DNA of 41,104 nucleotides from JBBQDZ01 sp038237515 (GTDB lineage Bacteria > Actinomycetota > Thermoleophilia > Gaiellales > Gaiellaceae): positions 1 through 41,104 of the forward strand of contig JBBRYP010000035.1 of the NCBI GenBank assembly GCA_038237515.1, given 5' to 3'. Made by a program: the position numbers and the translations under genes. The notes below the pieces were generated by a model. The model worked only from the letters and a program-made list of their open reading frames with translations. It had not been told where the DNA came from and made no database searches. This document shows positions 1-9,339 of the stretch, piece by piece. Within the stretch, counting starts at the first letter, position 1. The number at the start of each line of letters is the position of its first letter.

Positions 1-1220
1 CGATCGAGGCGCAGGAGTTCGAGAAGGCCGCGTCGCTGCGCGACAAGGAGCGCAAGCTGACCCAGAAGAAGCGCGAGCTCGAGGAGAACTGGCGCACCGA
101 GGAGGCCGCCGAGCAGGGAGAGGTCGGGGAGGACGAGATCGCCGACATCGTCTCCATGTGGACGGGGATCCCGGTCTTCAAGCTCACGGAGGCGGAGACC
201 CAGCGGCTGATCCGGATGGAGGACGAGCTCCACAAGCGCGTGATCGGGCAGAACGAGGCGATCGTCGCCGTCGCGAAGTCGATCCGCCGCGCGCGCGCCG
301 GCATCAAGGACCCGAAGCGCCCCTCCGGCTCGTTCATCTTCCTCGGGCCCTCCGGCGTCGGGAAGACCGAGCTCGCGCGCACGCTCGCCGAGTTCCTGTT
401 CGGCGACGAGGACGCGCTGATCCAGGTCGACATGTCCGAGTACATGGAGAAGCACTCCGTCTCGCGCCTCGTCGGCTCGCCGCCCGGCTACATCGGCTAC
501 GACGAGGGCGGCCAGCTCACGGAGGCTGTCCGGCGCAAGCCCTACTCGGTCGTGCTCCTCGACGAGATCGAGAAGGCACACCCGGACGTCTTCAACATCC
601 TGCTCCAGATCCTGGAGGACGGGAAGCTGACCGACGCCCAGGGGCGCCGCATCGACTTCAAGAACGTGATCGTGATCATGACCTCGAACATCGGCGCGAG
701 CGCGATCTCGAAGAACCAGTCGCTCGGCTTCTCGATCGGCGACGAGAGCGGCCTGTCCTACGACGACATGAAGGACCGCGTCATGGGCGAGCTCAAGAAG
801 GTCTTCCGGCCCGAGCTCCTGAACCGGATCGACGAGGTGATCGTCTTCCACAAGCTGGCCAAGGACGAGATCAAGCAGATCGTCGAGCTCGTCCTCAACC
901 GGCTGCGCCGCCAGATGGGCGAGCACGAGGTGGCGATCGAGCTCACGGACGAGGCCAAGGACCTGCTCGTCGACAAGGGCTACGACCCGGCCATGGGCGC
1001 GCGGCCGCTGCGGCGCGCAATCCAGCGCTTCATCGAGGACCCCCTCGCGGACTTCGTCCTCGGCTCCGAGCTGACCCCAGGCTCGACGATCCTCGTCGGT
1101 CGCAAGGGGGAGGAGGGCGACGAGGTCGACATCTCGATCATCGCCGCCGCGCCGGAGCCCGAGAAGGTGACCGTCCCGCCCGACGAGCCGGACGATTCGG
1201 AGGAACCAACGGAGGAGTGA
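1..1220 (+). CDS. clpC: ClpC, ATP-dependent Clp protease ATP-binding subunit (3' part)
   Basis: C-terminal 405 residues of a Hsp100/ClpC unfoldase; the 5' end lies outside the window and the reading frame is open from base 3. The first ~40 residues are the charged coiled-coil middle domain (EKAASLRDKERKL), followed by the second AAA+ module: the MWTGIPV linker, Walker A GPSGVGKTE, Walker B VVLLDEIEKAHPD, sensor 1 region IVIMTSNIGA, and the C-terminal small domain with ARPLRRAIQRFIEDPLA. An acidic tail rich in Glu/Asp/Pro ends the protein. ClpC hexamers feed substrates to ClpP in the cytoplasm. In many actinobacteria radA and carD follow closely; here about 5 kb of accessory genes lie between. 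Confidence 0.95.
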   Translation, partial: IEAQEFEKAASLRDKERKLTQKKRELEENWRTEEAAEQGEVGEDEIADIVSMWTGIPVFKLTEAETQRLIRMEDELHKRVIGQNEAIVAVAKSIRRARAGIKDPKRPSGSFIFLGPSGVGKTELARTLAEFLFGDEDALIQVDMSEYMEKHSVSRLVGSPPGYIGYDEGGQLTEAVRRKPYSVVLLDEIEKAHPDVFNILLQILEDGKLTDAQGRRIDFKNVIVIMTSNIGASAISKNQSLGFSIGDESGLSYDDMKDRVMGELKKVFRPELLNRIDEVIVFHKLAKDEIKQIVELVLNRLRRQMGEHEVAIELTDEAKDLLVDKGYDPAMGARPLRRAIQRFIEDPLADFVLGSELTPGSTILVGRKGEEGDEVDISIIAAAPEPEKVTVPPDEPDDSEEPTEE

Positions 1221-1242
1221 CCTCGGCGTCCGGCGACACGGT

Positions 1243-1248
1243 TATGTT
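1243..1248 (+). promoter_or_regulatory. TAnnnT -10 box of a leaderless start
   Basis: TATGTT lies 7 nt before GTG 1256, so transcription should start at or next to that codon. The ATG inside this box (1244) is therefore probably not the start codon. No convincing -35 is visible. Confidence 0.4.
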
Positions 1249-1255
1249 AGGTGGC

Positions 1256-1489
1256 GTGGTCGCCGACGTGTTCGCCGAGATCGACGCGACACTCCTTCTG
1301 CTCGCTGAGGCTCGCGAGCGTGCCGAGCGCGCAGCGGGCGCCGTCGAGGCGGCCGGGGGCGGCAGCCATGTCCGGGAAGCGCTCGTCCGCGTCGACCGGG
1401 AGCTGCTCGCGTTGCACCGCCGGCTGATGGATGAGACCGTCTTCTACGCGCCGGCGGCGGACTCGCAGCTCGCACTCGACGCGGCCTGA
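1256..1489 (+). CDS. Small helical hypothetical protein
   Basis: 77-aa protein just downstream of clpC. I chose GTG 1256 because a TAnnnT box ends 7 nt upstream; ATG 1244 in the same frame would add four residues. The sequence is Ala/Glu/Arg/Leu rich and almost certainly helical (AEIDATLLLLAEARERAERA, then HVREALVRVDRELLALHRR), ending in a short non-helical tail. I recognise no family. The same frame stays open through clpC, but that upstream part is a shadow with shadow-type Arg/Pro/Gly composition, while this tail looks like a real protein. It ends 5 bp from the convergent restriction-modification gene. Confidence 0.55.
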   Translation: MVADVFAEIDATLLLLAEARERAERAAGAVEAAGGGSHVREALVRVDRELLALHRRLMDETVFYAPAADSQLALDAA

Positions 1490-1493
1490 GGAG

Positions 1494-4400
1494 CTACCCA
1501 GGCGGACGCCGCTCCGCCTCGCTCGGCTGCGGAAGATCGTCGGCGGCGAAGAGCTCTCCGGCGAGGATCGTCGCCAGAAGATCGTCGAGGGCCGGCCCGA
1601 GCGCGACGGTGTGCTCGAGTATCCAGAGGAGCTGGAGGAGCTCCACGGTGAACTCCTGCGGCCAGACCGTGGGGCGGATCTCGTCGAGAGGTGACGAGCG
1701 GCGGCCGGCGCCGCTCTTCATCCGGTAGTCGAGCCAGGAACCCACAACGTGGAGTCCTGAGACCTCGAAGCGCGCCACCTCCGGCCCCACCGGCGCGAAG
1801 ACCCCCTCGCCGACATGGAGCTCCCTCTTGTCCTCGTCATAGTGGTGACGAGCCGGATAGCCGTCCTCCGTCTGGGGAACCGGCTTCTCGTACCGGGCGG
1901 AACCCTGCGGGACGCGCCCGGCCCGCTCGCCGGGCGGGATCATTCGCTCGCCGTAGGTGTGGAGCCAGATCAGCCTGCGGCCGAGTTCGACGCCTCGGGC
2001 GAAGAGCGCCGGCTCTCGCGTGAACGGAATCCGGGGCCCCGGGATCTCGAGCTCCTGATAGAAGCGGGACGTGTACGACGGTGCTTGGAGGATCGCGTAG
2101 ACGTAGGCGAAGAGATCTTCGGGTAAGACGGCTCCAATCCGCTCGCCGATGACGTCCAGAACGCCGCTCGCGACATTCGCCTTCGTGGCCGCCGCGTCAC
2201 GCCACAACCCAACAATGTCTTTGCCTCCGAATGACCCTCTGAAATGGTGTCGGTCCGGGATCAGGTGAGTCACGAACGCCGCCGGCCCTTTGGCGCCTAA
2301 TAAGCCCGTGAGGAGGCTCGTCAACCAAAGCTGCTTTGCTCCGCTCGTTCGCCATATATCGACGGTCGAAGGAAGTCCCCGAGTCTCCCGTCCGCGAGGC
2401 ACCACTGCCGGTCTAGGCACCGAAAGCCGTAGCGGAACTGCGCCGGGGGAGGCGTCTCCGGCGGTAATCCACCGACGGGTGGGAGGCGGGAATCGCCGAT
2501 TACGCCTAGGTAGGAAGTGTTGATCCTCCTGTCTCGCGTCTCGCGAAAGAGTACGCCTCGAGCATCACTTTGCATCAACCCCCGCCAACGTTCCACGAGC
2601 GTCGCACCCCTCGGCGCGATCGGCCACGTTCGCTGCCACTCACAACCTGTGTGCTGCCATGGAAATAGGTCGGTGAGCGCTGGCCACGAGAAGAAGTCGC
2701 CCTGCCCCTCCGGAAGGAACGGCTGAGTCCAGCCGCCGAAGCACTCGCTCCAGGAGAGGTCGTCGAGCGTCGAGATCCCGTGCAGCGTCCGAAGCTTCTC
2801 GGCTCGCGTCCCGTCGACGCGCGCGTAGCGCACCCGCGCCGGCTCGTCCGATCGCGTCTCCGCCAGTCGGTAGCCGATCGCGATCGCGACGGGCGTCTGG
2901 ATCGCGAAGACGTTCTCGCTCGTGCGCGCGCCGCGGCCCTCGCCGCCGAGGTCGAGGATCCAGAGCTCCTCGAAGAGCTCGCGCATGTGCCTGCGCATCC
3001 CGGCGAAGCCCGGGCCGCGCAGGTAGGAGGACGCGGTGATGAAGGTGACGATCCCCCGCCTCCGGCCGCTCTCGAACACCTTCCAGAGCGCGAAGCGCCA
3101 GAAGTAGACGTAGAGGTTGTAGAGGTTCTTTGCGTGGACGCCCGGTGCCTCGCGGAGGAAGTCGTCGAGGATCCCGGTCTCTCCGTCGCTCCCGTACCGG
3201 ACCCAGCCGCCCATGCGCTCGACGTCCTCCTCATCGGGCGCGATCACCTGCCGGAAGTACGGTGGGTTCCCGAGGCAGACGAGTACGTCGGTCTCCGCCT
3301 TCACCCTCCGCGCGCGCTCGTTCTCCTCGGCCAGCCGCTTCTCGAAGAGCGGGGCGTGCGCGAGGTGCGGCGCCGACGCGTGGGGCGACTCGAGTGTGTC
3401 TGCCAGGTAGATGCGCAGCCCGTCCTCCGGAAGCTGCCCCTCGAAAGCCAGGACTCGCTGCGCGACCCGGAGCTGCGCGACGGCGTAGGGTCCGACGAGG
3501 AGCTCGAATCCGTAGAGGTTCTCGGCCATGACGGATGCGAGCTCGGCCCGCGCCGCCGGCCCGAAGGCGCGCTCCGCCGTCTCCGCTCCAGCCTCCAGCG
3601 CGGCGAGGAGGTAGGTGCCGGTCCCGACCGCCGGGTCGAGCACGACGACGCCCGGCTCCGCCAGGGCGCTCTCGAGGTCGAATCGCTCGCGCAGGAGCTC
3701 CGACACCAGCCGCACCTGTGCCTGGACCACCTCGGCGGGCGTGTAGTAGACGCCGCTCTGCTTCCTCAGCTTCGGGTCGTAGGCAGCGAGGAAGTCCTCG
3801 TAGAAGTAGAGCCAGATGTCGTGCCCGCGCGCCCGACGCGCGAGCTCCCCGGGGTCGACCGCCTCGACCACGCGCTCGAGGAGCGACACCGGCACCTCGA
3901 CCTCCTGCCGCGCGGCCGGCTGTGCGAGAACCCGGAGCACCTGCGCGAGTAGCTCGTGCCGCGCGTCTAGACGGTCGGCTGCGTGATGTCGCAGGTCGAC
4001 CTCCCCCTCGACTCGCGCAAGCAGAAGCGCGTAGGTGAGCGTCTGCGCGTACGCGTCGGCGAAGCGCGCGTCGTCCGCGTCGGGGAAGAAGTAGCGCCGC
4101 CACTCGTCCGCAAGGGTCGCGATTGCCGAGTCGCCCGTCTCGAGTGCCTCTCGGCAGGCGTCGCGAAGGAGACGTGTGAGCGGCGCGAGCATCTGCGCGA
4201 GCGCGCGCGGCGTCGTCGGGACGATCGGCTCCCAGGTCAGGAAGTCGCGGAGCAGCAGTTCGAGCGCGACGGCTTGCGCGTCCTCGTACGCGGCGGGTCC
4301 GTCGAAGCGCACGTCCCCGGCCGCGCGCACGACCGCGCCGACGCGACTCCCGGTCCGGTAGAGCGCCCACTCGTTCCCGTCCGTGTAGAGGAGGTTCGGG

Positions 4401-4729
4401 TGATCTGCCAGCCGCTTAAACTGATCTCGGTCGTGGCGGCTTGCGAACGCTTCTGGCCGAGCACCCTTACCGGGCGCCTTCAGCTCGACGTGACCCGTCG
4501 GAAGCTTGCCGACGGTGACGCCGATGTCAGGTCGAACCCCCGGCGCCGACAGCGCCTCCGTCCGTGTCTCCACCTCGAGCGCGAGCAGCTCGCCCGCGGT
4601 TTTGAGCAGTTGCTGCACTGGCGTCTTGAGCTGATCCTCCTCCTGTGCCGGATTCAGGTCCGCAAGCTCGAAGTTGGCTGTCAGGCTCGCCGCGAGCGCA
4701 AGAAGAGGGACGGCGAGCGGAGGCTTCAT
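1494..4729 (-). pseudogene. Type ISP-like restriction/DNA methyltransferase, frameshifted
   Basis: Large single-chain R-M enzyme of about 1077 aa once one frame break is repaired. From the N terminus: a PD-(D/E)xK-like nuclease domain (D68 in RPDIG, then E82-L-K84 in GHVELKAPG); the conserved helical block with FLTWEPIVPTTPRALAQM; YFYEDFLAAYDPKLRKQSGV; the N6-adenine methylase fold with motif I DPAVGTGT (~365) and motif IV NPPY (~488); then the target-recognition region. The frame of codons starting at 4729 stops at 2321; homologous sequence continues in another frame to 1494. The break is at an ATATAT tract (2354-2359); removing one AT unit gives RPSIW, the motif expected at this place. No helicase domain is visible, unlike LlaBIII. 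Start ATG 4729 has no clear ribosome site and is a best guess. Either inactivated or a consensus error. Confidence 0.8.
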
Positions 4730-4834
4730 CTGCGCATCATCGCTGTGGCCGCGCGGAGCGCGTTTGCGATGTCCGGTGCGGGGTAGCCACCGCGGCGGGA
4801 GGGTTCCCGACAGAGAGACTCGAAAGGGGAAACC

Positions 4835-5332
4835 ATGGCTGAACTGACGAACCTGGAGTCGAAGCTCGGCGAGGTGCTCGGGCTCGCGATGGCGGCGCAG
4901 GGGGCGACCGACAAGGTGAAGGGGCTCGTCCAGGAGGAGGGCGACGACGAGCTTGCGTCCGAGCTCGACCGCATGCATCGCGAGGCGGCTGAGACCGAGG
5001 ACCGCTGCACCGAGATCGCCGGCTCCTTCGACGGAAAGAAGACGGCGATTCTCGAGAAGGCCCGCGAGGTGAAGCAGGAGGCGACGGAGATGATGTCGAC
5101 CTACCTCGGCGACGACGCGGATGCCCTCGACGGCTACGAGTTCCTGACCATGGCCGAGGCGGGAGAGGTCGGGCACTGGTCGATCGTCGGCGTGATGGCC
5201 GACGGCGCCGGCGTAGAGGATCTGCGGGCGCTCGTCGCGTGGGCGAAGCCGATCCAGCAGCGGCACTTCCAGTCGGCCCTCGACGGGTCACTCAAGCTCG
5301 CCCGAGAAGAGGATCCGAACGGCGCGGCTTAG
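4835..5332 (+). CDS. Ferritin-like helical-bundle protein, function unknown
   Basis: 165-aa acidic, all-helical protein with no signal peptide or membrane segment. ATG 4835 is preceded by GAAAGGGGA, a plausible ribosome site. Helices can be read at residues ~5-30, 35-65, 68-95 and ~100-155. The last contains AEAGEVGHWSIVGVMADGAG and IQQRHFQ, which recall the paired Glu/His helices of ferritin-like or DUF892-type stress proteins. I cannot confirm a di-iron site, so the fold is an inference. It is transcribed divergently from the R-M gene and converges on the TolB-like gene. Confidence 0.7.
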   Translation: MAELTNLESKLGEVLGLAMAAQGATDKVKGLVQEEGDDELASELDRMHREAAETEDRCTEIAGSFDGKKTAILEKAREVKQEATEMMSTYLGDDADALDGYEFLTMAEAGEVGHWSIVGVMADGAGVEDLRALVAWAKPIQQRHFQSALDGSLKLAREEDPNGAA

Positions 5333-5380
5333 GCCGTCGAAAAGTGGACCGGGCGGCGCCTGGACAGGCATCCTGCGGCG

Positions 5381-5407
5381 CGCAGGTGTGCCCCGCACAC
5401 CTGCGCT
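5381..5407. terminator. Perfect 11-bp hairpin between convergent genes
   Basis: GCGCAGGTGTG (5381-5391) and its exact complement (5397-5407) flank a 5-nt loop, midway between the stops of the ferritin-like (5332) and TolB-like (5489) genes. It has no T-run, so it is a candidate bidirectional terminator or a dispersed palindromic repeat; its function is inferred from position. Confidence 0.5.
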
Positions 5408-5488
5408 CCCTGCGTCCTTGCCTCGGTGGCGCCGCCGCGGCCACTGTTCGGTCAGCCCCTCGAACCGACGGTCGGGCGCGACCTGCGA

Positions 5489-6409
5489 CTACCAGTCCGG
5501 GTTCTCGAGTACGACGCCGGGCGGCTCTGCGACCGCCGTGGAGAGGCCGCTCCCGTCGGCACTCACGAGCGCGAGGGCCTGTAGGCGCTCGAAGACGATT
5601 CGGCGGCCGTCCGGAGGCCACGCTGGGTTGCCGCCGAGCGGGCCCACCGCCAGCCGCCGGGTTGCCTCGGCCCCGACCTGGAAGACGGCGACGTGTCCGG
5701 CCCGCGCTCCGAGGAGCAGGGTTGCCGCAATGCGCTTGCCGTCCGGCGACCACGACGGCGCGTCGCAGTGCGGCGGCAACAGCCTCGGAGCAGAGCCGCC
5801 GGCGCCGATGCTGTAGACGCCGACGGAGCTCGCGCGGCCGAACAGTCCGCGCACGAACGCGATCCTCCCGCCGCGAGACCAGCTCGGGTTCTCGGAGCTC
5901 ACGTTGTCCGGATTCCGGGTCAGATCGACGCGGTGGGAGCCGTCGAGGCGGATGGTGTAGAGGTCGAAGGTACGGTCGTTCGGGCTCGCGTCGCGGTAGA
6001 CGATCCGGCTGCCGTCGGGCGACCAGTCCGGCTGGGCTGCCTTGCCGTCGCGGCTGTGGGTGAGCCTGCGTGCTCCGGTTCCGTCGGCGTGCATGACGTA
6101 GACGTCGAAGCCCAAGCCGGGCCGGAAACGCGTGAACGCGATGAGTCTCCGATCGAGTGACCACGCCGGCTGGCTGTCCGAGTATCGCCGCGCGGTGAGC
6201 CGCCTCGGGGCCGCCCGCGGCCCGGCGACGACGTAGATCGCGTCGTTGAATCGTGCTCCGCAAGCACGGGGCCCTACGCACGTTCGCCCGGCGTCGTAGA
6301 GGATCGAGCCGGCTCCGGCGCCCGCCGTGGCGCCCGCGGAGGTACCCGAGACCACGGCAGCGAGGCCGGCGGGCAACGCGAGGAGGGTTGCCCTCCGCAC
6401 GCGCGCCAC
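5489..6409 (-). CDS. Secreted TolB/WD40-like beta-propeller protein (PD40 repeats)
   Basis: 306 aa from GTG 6409 (GTG 6400 is an alternative). The N terminus RVRRATLLALPAGLAAVV is a signal peptide. The rest is a propeller of repeated PD40 units, each with the SPDG-type turn: PAWSLDRRLIAF, PDWSPDGSRIVY, PSWSRGGRIAFV, PSWSPDGKRIAA, PAWPPDGRRIVF. Spaced cysteines near the mature N terminus (TCVGPRACG) may form a disulfide. Such proteins are extracytoplasmic and usually bind proteins or glycans; there is no catalytic domain. It diverges from radA with a short shared upstream region. Confidence 0.85.
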   Translation of the reverse strand: MARVRRATLLALPAGLAAVVSGTSAGATAGAGAGSILYDAGRTCVGPRACGARFNDAIYVVAGPRAAPRRLTARRYSDSQPAWSLDRRLIAFTRFRPGLGFDVYVMHADGTGARRLTHSRDGKAAQPDWSPDGSRIVYRDASPNDRTFDLYTIRLDGSHRVDLTRNPDNVSSENPSWSRGGRIAFVRGLFGRASSVGVYSIGAGGSAPRLLPPHCDAPSWSPDGKRIAATLLLGARAGHVAVFQVGAEATRRLAVGPLGGNPAWPPDGRRIVFERLQALALVSADGSGLSTAVAEPPGVVLENPDW

Positions 6410-6493
6410 GGTAACACCCACCCGCCCCGCTATCGGCTCACATCCATCTCGAAGGCGTCGCAGTCGCGTCGCGAAGCCGTCTGGCGGCGGGCC

Positions 6494-6499
6494 TACCAT
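6494..6499 (+). promoter_or_regulatory. TAnnnT -10 box of leaderless radA
   Basis: TACCAT ends 10 nt before ATG 6510. It overlaps the in-frame ATG at 6498, arguing that 6510 and not 6498 is the start of radA. Confidence 0.4.
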
Positions 6500-6509
6500 G
6501 GTCGGTCCG

Positions 6510-7865
6510 ATGGCCAAGGCCGCCGTTCAGTTCGCGTGCACCGAGTGCGGCTACGCATCGGGCCGCTGGTTCGGGAAGTGCCCGAGCTGCGGCGCGTTCG
6601 GCACGCTGCACGAGGAGAAGGCGCCTTCGGCCGGGAAGGCAGCGGCTGCGACCAGGCCGCTCCTCCGGCTCGTCGACGTCGAGGCGCAGGAGAGCTCGCG
6701 GCTCTCGACTGGCATTCCGGAGCTCGACCGCGTGCTCGGAGGAGGGCTCGTGCGCGCGTCGCTCGTGCTCGTCGGCGGCGAGCCGGGGGTCGGGAAGTCG
6801 ACGCTGCTGCTGATGGCGCTGGCTTCGCTCTCTCGCGGGCAGCGGGCGATCCTCGTCACGGGCGAGGAGTCGGCGGCCCAGGTGAAGCTTCGCGCGGCCC
6901 GACTCGGCGGCGCCGAGCAGGTCGAGATCCTGGCCGAGACGGAGCTCGAGACGGTGTGCGCGACGCTCGAGCGGGAACGGCCGGCGGTGTGCGTCATCGA
7001 CTCGGTGCAGACGCTCTACTCGGCGGAGCTCGGCTCGGCGCCGGGATCGGTCGCGCAGGTCCGCGAGGCAGCGGCCCGGCTGCTGCGCGTCGCCAAGGAG
7101 TGCGACGTAGCCACCTTCCTCGTCGGGCACGTGACGAAGGACGGCTCGGTTGCGGGACCGCGGGTGCTCGAGCACCTCGTCGACTGCGTGCTGCAGTTCG
7201 AGGGCGACCGCTACCGCGCCCACCGGATCCTGCGTGCAGTGAAGAACCGCTTCGGGTCGACGAACGAGCTCGGCGTCTTCGAGATGACCGGCGCGGGCCT
7301 CGTCGGCGTCCCCGATCCCTCCGAGCTCTTCGGGCGGACCGAGGGCGGCGAGGTCGGCGCCGCCGTCGCCTGCGTCCTCGAGGGTACGCGGCCGATCCTC
7401 CTCGAGATCCAGGCGCTCGTCGCGCCGACCGACCTGGCCATGCCGCGCCGCGTCGGCACCGGTGTCGACCCCAAGCGGCTCGCGATGATCGTCGCGGTGC
7501 TCGCTCGCCACGCGGGCGTGCCACTCGGTCAGGCCGATGTTTTCGTGAACGTCGCCGGAGGCGTGCGGATCGACGAGCCGGGTGCCGACCTCGGCGTTGC
7601 ACTCGCCATCGCCTCGGCGGCGCGCGGCGCACCGGTCGTCCGCGGACTCGCCGTCTTCGGCGAGATCGGCCTGACAGGACGGCTGCGCGCGGCGACCCAG
7701 GCGGAGCGCCGGCTCGAGGAATGTGCGAAGTTCGGCGTGGCCAGGGTGCTGGTTCCCGCCGGCACCGCCGCTCGGCGTGGACTTCCCGCCACCGAGGCCG
7801 AAACGGTCCGGCGCGCGGTTTCGGCAGGTCTCGAGGCGAGGGATCAGGGCGCAGCAAAGGCGTAG
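6510..7865 (+). CDS. radA: RadA, DNA repair and recombination branch-migration ATPase
   Basis: 451 aa, a normal length for the family. It has the N-terminal zinc finger (FACTECGY...GKCPSCGAFG), a RecA-like ATPase core with Walker A GGEPGVGKST, Walker B-like VCVIDSVQTLY, the family signature KNRFGSTNELG, and the C-terminal Lon-protease-like domain (FVNVAGGVRIDEPGADL, GEIGLTGRLR). RadA processes recombination intermediates in the cytoplasm. ATG 6510 is chosen because MAKAAVQFACTECGY is the typical N terminus and a TACCAT box precedes it. A hairpin follows, then the separately initiated carD. Confidence 0.96.
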   Translation: MAKAAVQFACTECGYASGRWFGKCPSCGAFGTLHEEKAPSAGKAAAATRPLLRLVDVEAQESSRLSTGIPELDRVLGGGLVRASLVLVGGEPGVGKSTLLLMALASLSRGQRAILVTGEESAAQVKLRAARLGGAEQVEILAETELETVCATLERERPAVCVIDSVQTLYSAELGSAPGSVAQVREAAARLLRVAKECDVATFLVGHVTKDGSVAGPRVLEHLVDCVLQFEGDRYRAHRILRAVKNRFGSTNELGVFEMTGAGLVGVPDPSELFGRTEGGEVGAAVACVLEGTRPILLEIQALVAPTDLAMPRRVGTGVDPKRLAMIVAVLARHAGVPLGQADVFVNVAGGVRIDEPGADLGVALAIASAARGAPVVRGLAVFGEIGLTGRLRAATQAERRLEECAKFGVARVLVPAGTAARRGLPATEAETVRRAVSAGLEARDQGAAKA

Positions 7866-7892
7866 GCCGCTCTGTGCAGGGCTTTTAGCGAC

Positions 7893-7914
7893 CCCGCTCC
7901 CGACAGGGCGCGGG
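7893..7914 (+). terminator. Candidate intrinsic terminator after radA
   Basis: CCCGC/GCGGG outer arms (7893-7897, 7910-7914) and CCC/GGG inner arms close a GACA loop; ATTTCGCCATTT follows as a modest T-rich tail. It lies 28 nt after the radA stop. Confidence 0.45.
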
Positions 7915-7937
7915 ATTTCGCCATTTGCGGGGATTTT

Positions 7938-7945
7938 GTTAAGCT
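7938..7945 (+). promoter_or_regulatory. Possible extended -10 promoter of carD
   Basis: TGTTAAGCT (extended TG plus a TAnnnT box at 7940-7945) is in the most AT-rich patch between radA and carD. It would give a leader of about 70 nt. The -35 is poor, so this is tentative; a TGTAGAC shift is an alternative. Confidence 0.3.
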
Positions 7946-8020
7946 GTAGACGTTCGCCGGCGGCCCCTCGTCCCGCCGGCGGCCTGGCGATTGAACCCAT
8001 TCAGGAGGGGAGGACTCGGC

Positions 8021-8551
8021 TTGTACAAGGTCGGCGACAAGGTGGTGTACCCGCACCACGGAGCAGGCACCGTCGTGAAGAAGGAGTCCCGCGAGATCCT
8101 CGGGCAGAAGCGGGAGTACCTCACGATCAAGATCCTTCACAACGACATGACCGTGAACGTGCCGAGTGAGAACGCGGAAAAGGTCGGTCTCCGCAAGGTG
8201 ATCGACGGCGAAATGGTGAAGCTCGTTCTGAAGGCGTTGACCGGTGGGGGCACGGCGATGCCGAAGAACTGGAACCGCCGCTTCAAGCACAACCGCGACA
8301 AGATGAAGACCGGCGACATCTTCGAGCTGGCCGAGGTCGTCCGGAACCTGTCGCTCCGAGACCACGAGAAGGGTCTCTCCACGGGCGAGAAGCAGATGTT
8401 CGTGAAGGCCAAGAAGATCCTCGCGAGCGAGTTGATGTACGCCAAGGCGATGGACGAGGACGAGGCCGCCGACTGGCTCGACGAGGTGCTCTCGGACGTG
8501 AGCGGCAACGGCAGCAAGCGAGCGCTCGTCACCTCGGGCGCCAAGCTCTAG
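8021..8551 (+). CDS. carD: CarD family transcription regulator
   Basis: 176 aa. The N terminus LYKVGDKVVYPHHGAGTVV is the Tudor-like RNA polymerase beta-subunit interaction domain; the rest is the helical DNA-binding domain (NWNRRFKHNRDKMKTGD, ELAEVVRNLSLRDHEKGLS, LASELMYAKAMDEDEA). CarD stabilises open promoter complexes, notably at rRNA and housekeeping promoters. I chose TTG 8021 because GGAGG (8009-8013) lies 7 nt upstream and the conserved domain starts directly after it. TTG 7991 in the same frame would put the ribosome site inside the gene. Confidence 0.93.
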   Translation: MYKVGDKVVYPHHGAGTVVKKESREILGQKREYLTIKILHNDMTVNVPSENAEKVGLRKVIDGEMVKLVLKALTGGGTAMPKNWNRRFKHNRDKMKTGDIFELAEVVRNLSLRDHEKGLSTGEKQMFVKAKKILASELMYAKAMDEDEAADWLDEVLSDVSGNGSKRALVTSGAKL

Positions 8552-8600
8552 CGCCTCCCGCAGCTCAGTCTCCCGGGGCTCAGCCTCCCCATGATCCGGA

Positions 8601-8635
8601 TCTAGACATTTCCGCCCCGGGCGGAGATGTCTGGG
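8601..8635. repeat. Strong hairpin/palindrome over the ispD start region
   Basis: A 14-bp inverted repeat with one G-U position (arms 8604-8617 and 8619-8632, AGACATTTCCGCCC on the left) extends by G-U and G-C pairs to 8601/8635. It starts 50 nt after the carD stop and runs into the first recognisable codons of ispD. It could end carD transcription, mask ispD translation, or be a mobile palindromic repeat. Confidence 0.7.
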
Positions 8636-9339
8636 CTCTCCTCGTCGCAGCGGGGCGGGGAGAGCGGCTGGCGGCTGACAGGCCCAAGGCGTTCGTCCGC
8701 CTCGGCGGCCGCCCGCTCCTGGCCGAAACCCTGGAGCGGCTCGAGCGGTCGGACTGGATCGACGCGATCGTGGTCGCGGCGCCGCCCGGCTGGGAGGAGC
8801 CCTCGATCCTGTTGGCGGAGGAGCTCGGCGCCGGCAAGGTGACGGCCTGCGTGACCGGGGGTGAGACGCGCACGGACTCGGTGCGGATCGCTCTGGCCGA
8901 GGTGCCTGAGGCGGCGGCGGTCGTCCTCGTTCACGACGCGGCGCGGCCCCTGCTCCCGGCGGAGCTCGTCGGCCGCCTCCTCACCCCGCTCGGGGAGGGC
9001 TGGGACGGCGCCGTCCCGGGGTTGCCGCTCGCCGATACCGTCAAACGCCTGCGTGGCGACACGGTCGTCGAGACGCTCGACCGGACGGAGCTCGCAGCGA
9101 TTCAGACGCCGCAGGCTTTCGTGGCGTCGACGTTTCGCGCGGCCATGGCGCGCGGTCCGGAGGCGTTCACCGATTGCGCCGCGGCGGTCGAAGCGGCCGG
9201 GGGCCGCATCAAGGTCGTCGCGGGCGACCCGCGGCTGGTCAAGGTGACGACCCCCGATGACCTCGCCACCGTCGACCGCTGGCTCCAGGCGGAGCGCGAG
9301 CCGGCGCGACCCCCGCGGCTCGACCGTCACCCCAAGTAA
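8627..9339 (+). CDS. ispD: IspD, 2-C-methyl-D-erythritol 4-phosphate cytidylyltransferase (start unresolved)
   Basis: About 236 aa. It transfers CMP from CTP to MEP, the third step of the MEP isoprenoid pathway. Visible are the nucleotide-binding N terminus LLVAAGRGERLAADRPKAF, the VVLVHDAARPLL motif, the substrate loop DTVKRL, AAIQTPQAFV, and the C-terminal DPRLVKVTTPDDLA. No ATG, GTG or TTG occurs in this frame between the carD gene and the conserved domain; GTG 8770 would delete the CTP-binding loop. The 5' end given is therefore only where homology begins. ATG 8591 or 8627 would work only with a one-base indel; ATT 8608 is an in-frame rare start. The stop TAA lies inside a dispersed palindrome. 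ispF follows two genes later, the usual pathway partner. Confidence 0.85.

Noticed and set aside
158..1255. Long plus-strand ORF over clpC in another frame
   Set aside because: Arg/Pro/Gly-rich shadow of clpC; only the 77 codons after 1256 look like protein.
4730..5266. N-terminal extension of the R-M gene opposite the ferritin-like gene
   Set aside because: Composition of a shadow; nuclease domain homology begins after 4729.
6438..8000. 520-aa minus-strand ORF opposite radA
   Set aside because: Antisense shadow with Arg/Ala/Asp bias; radA is unambiguous.
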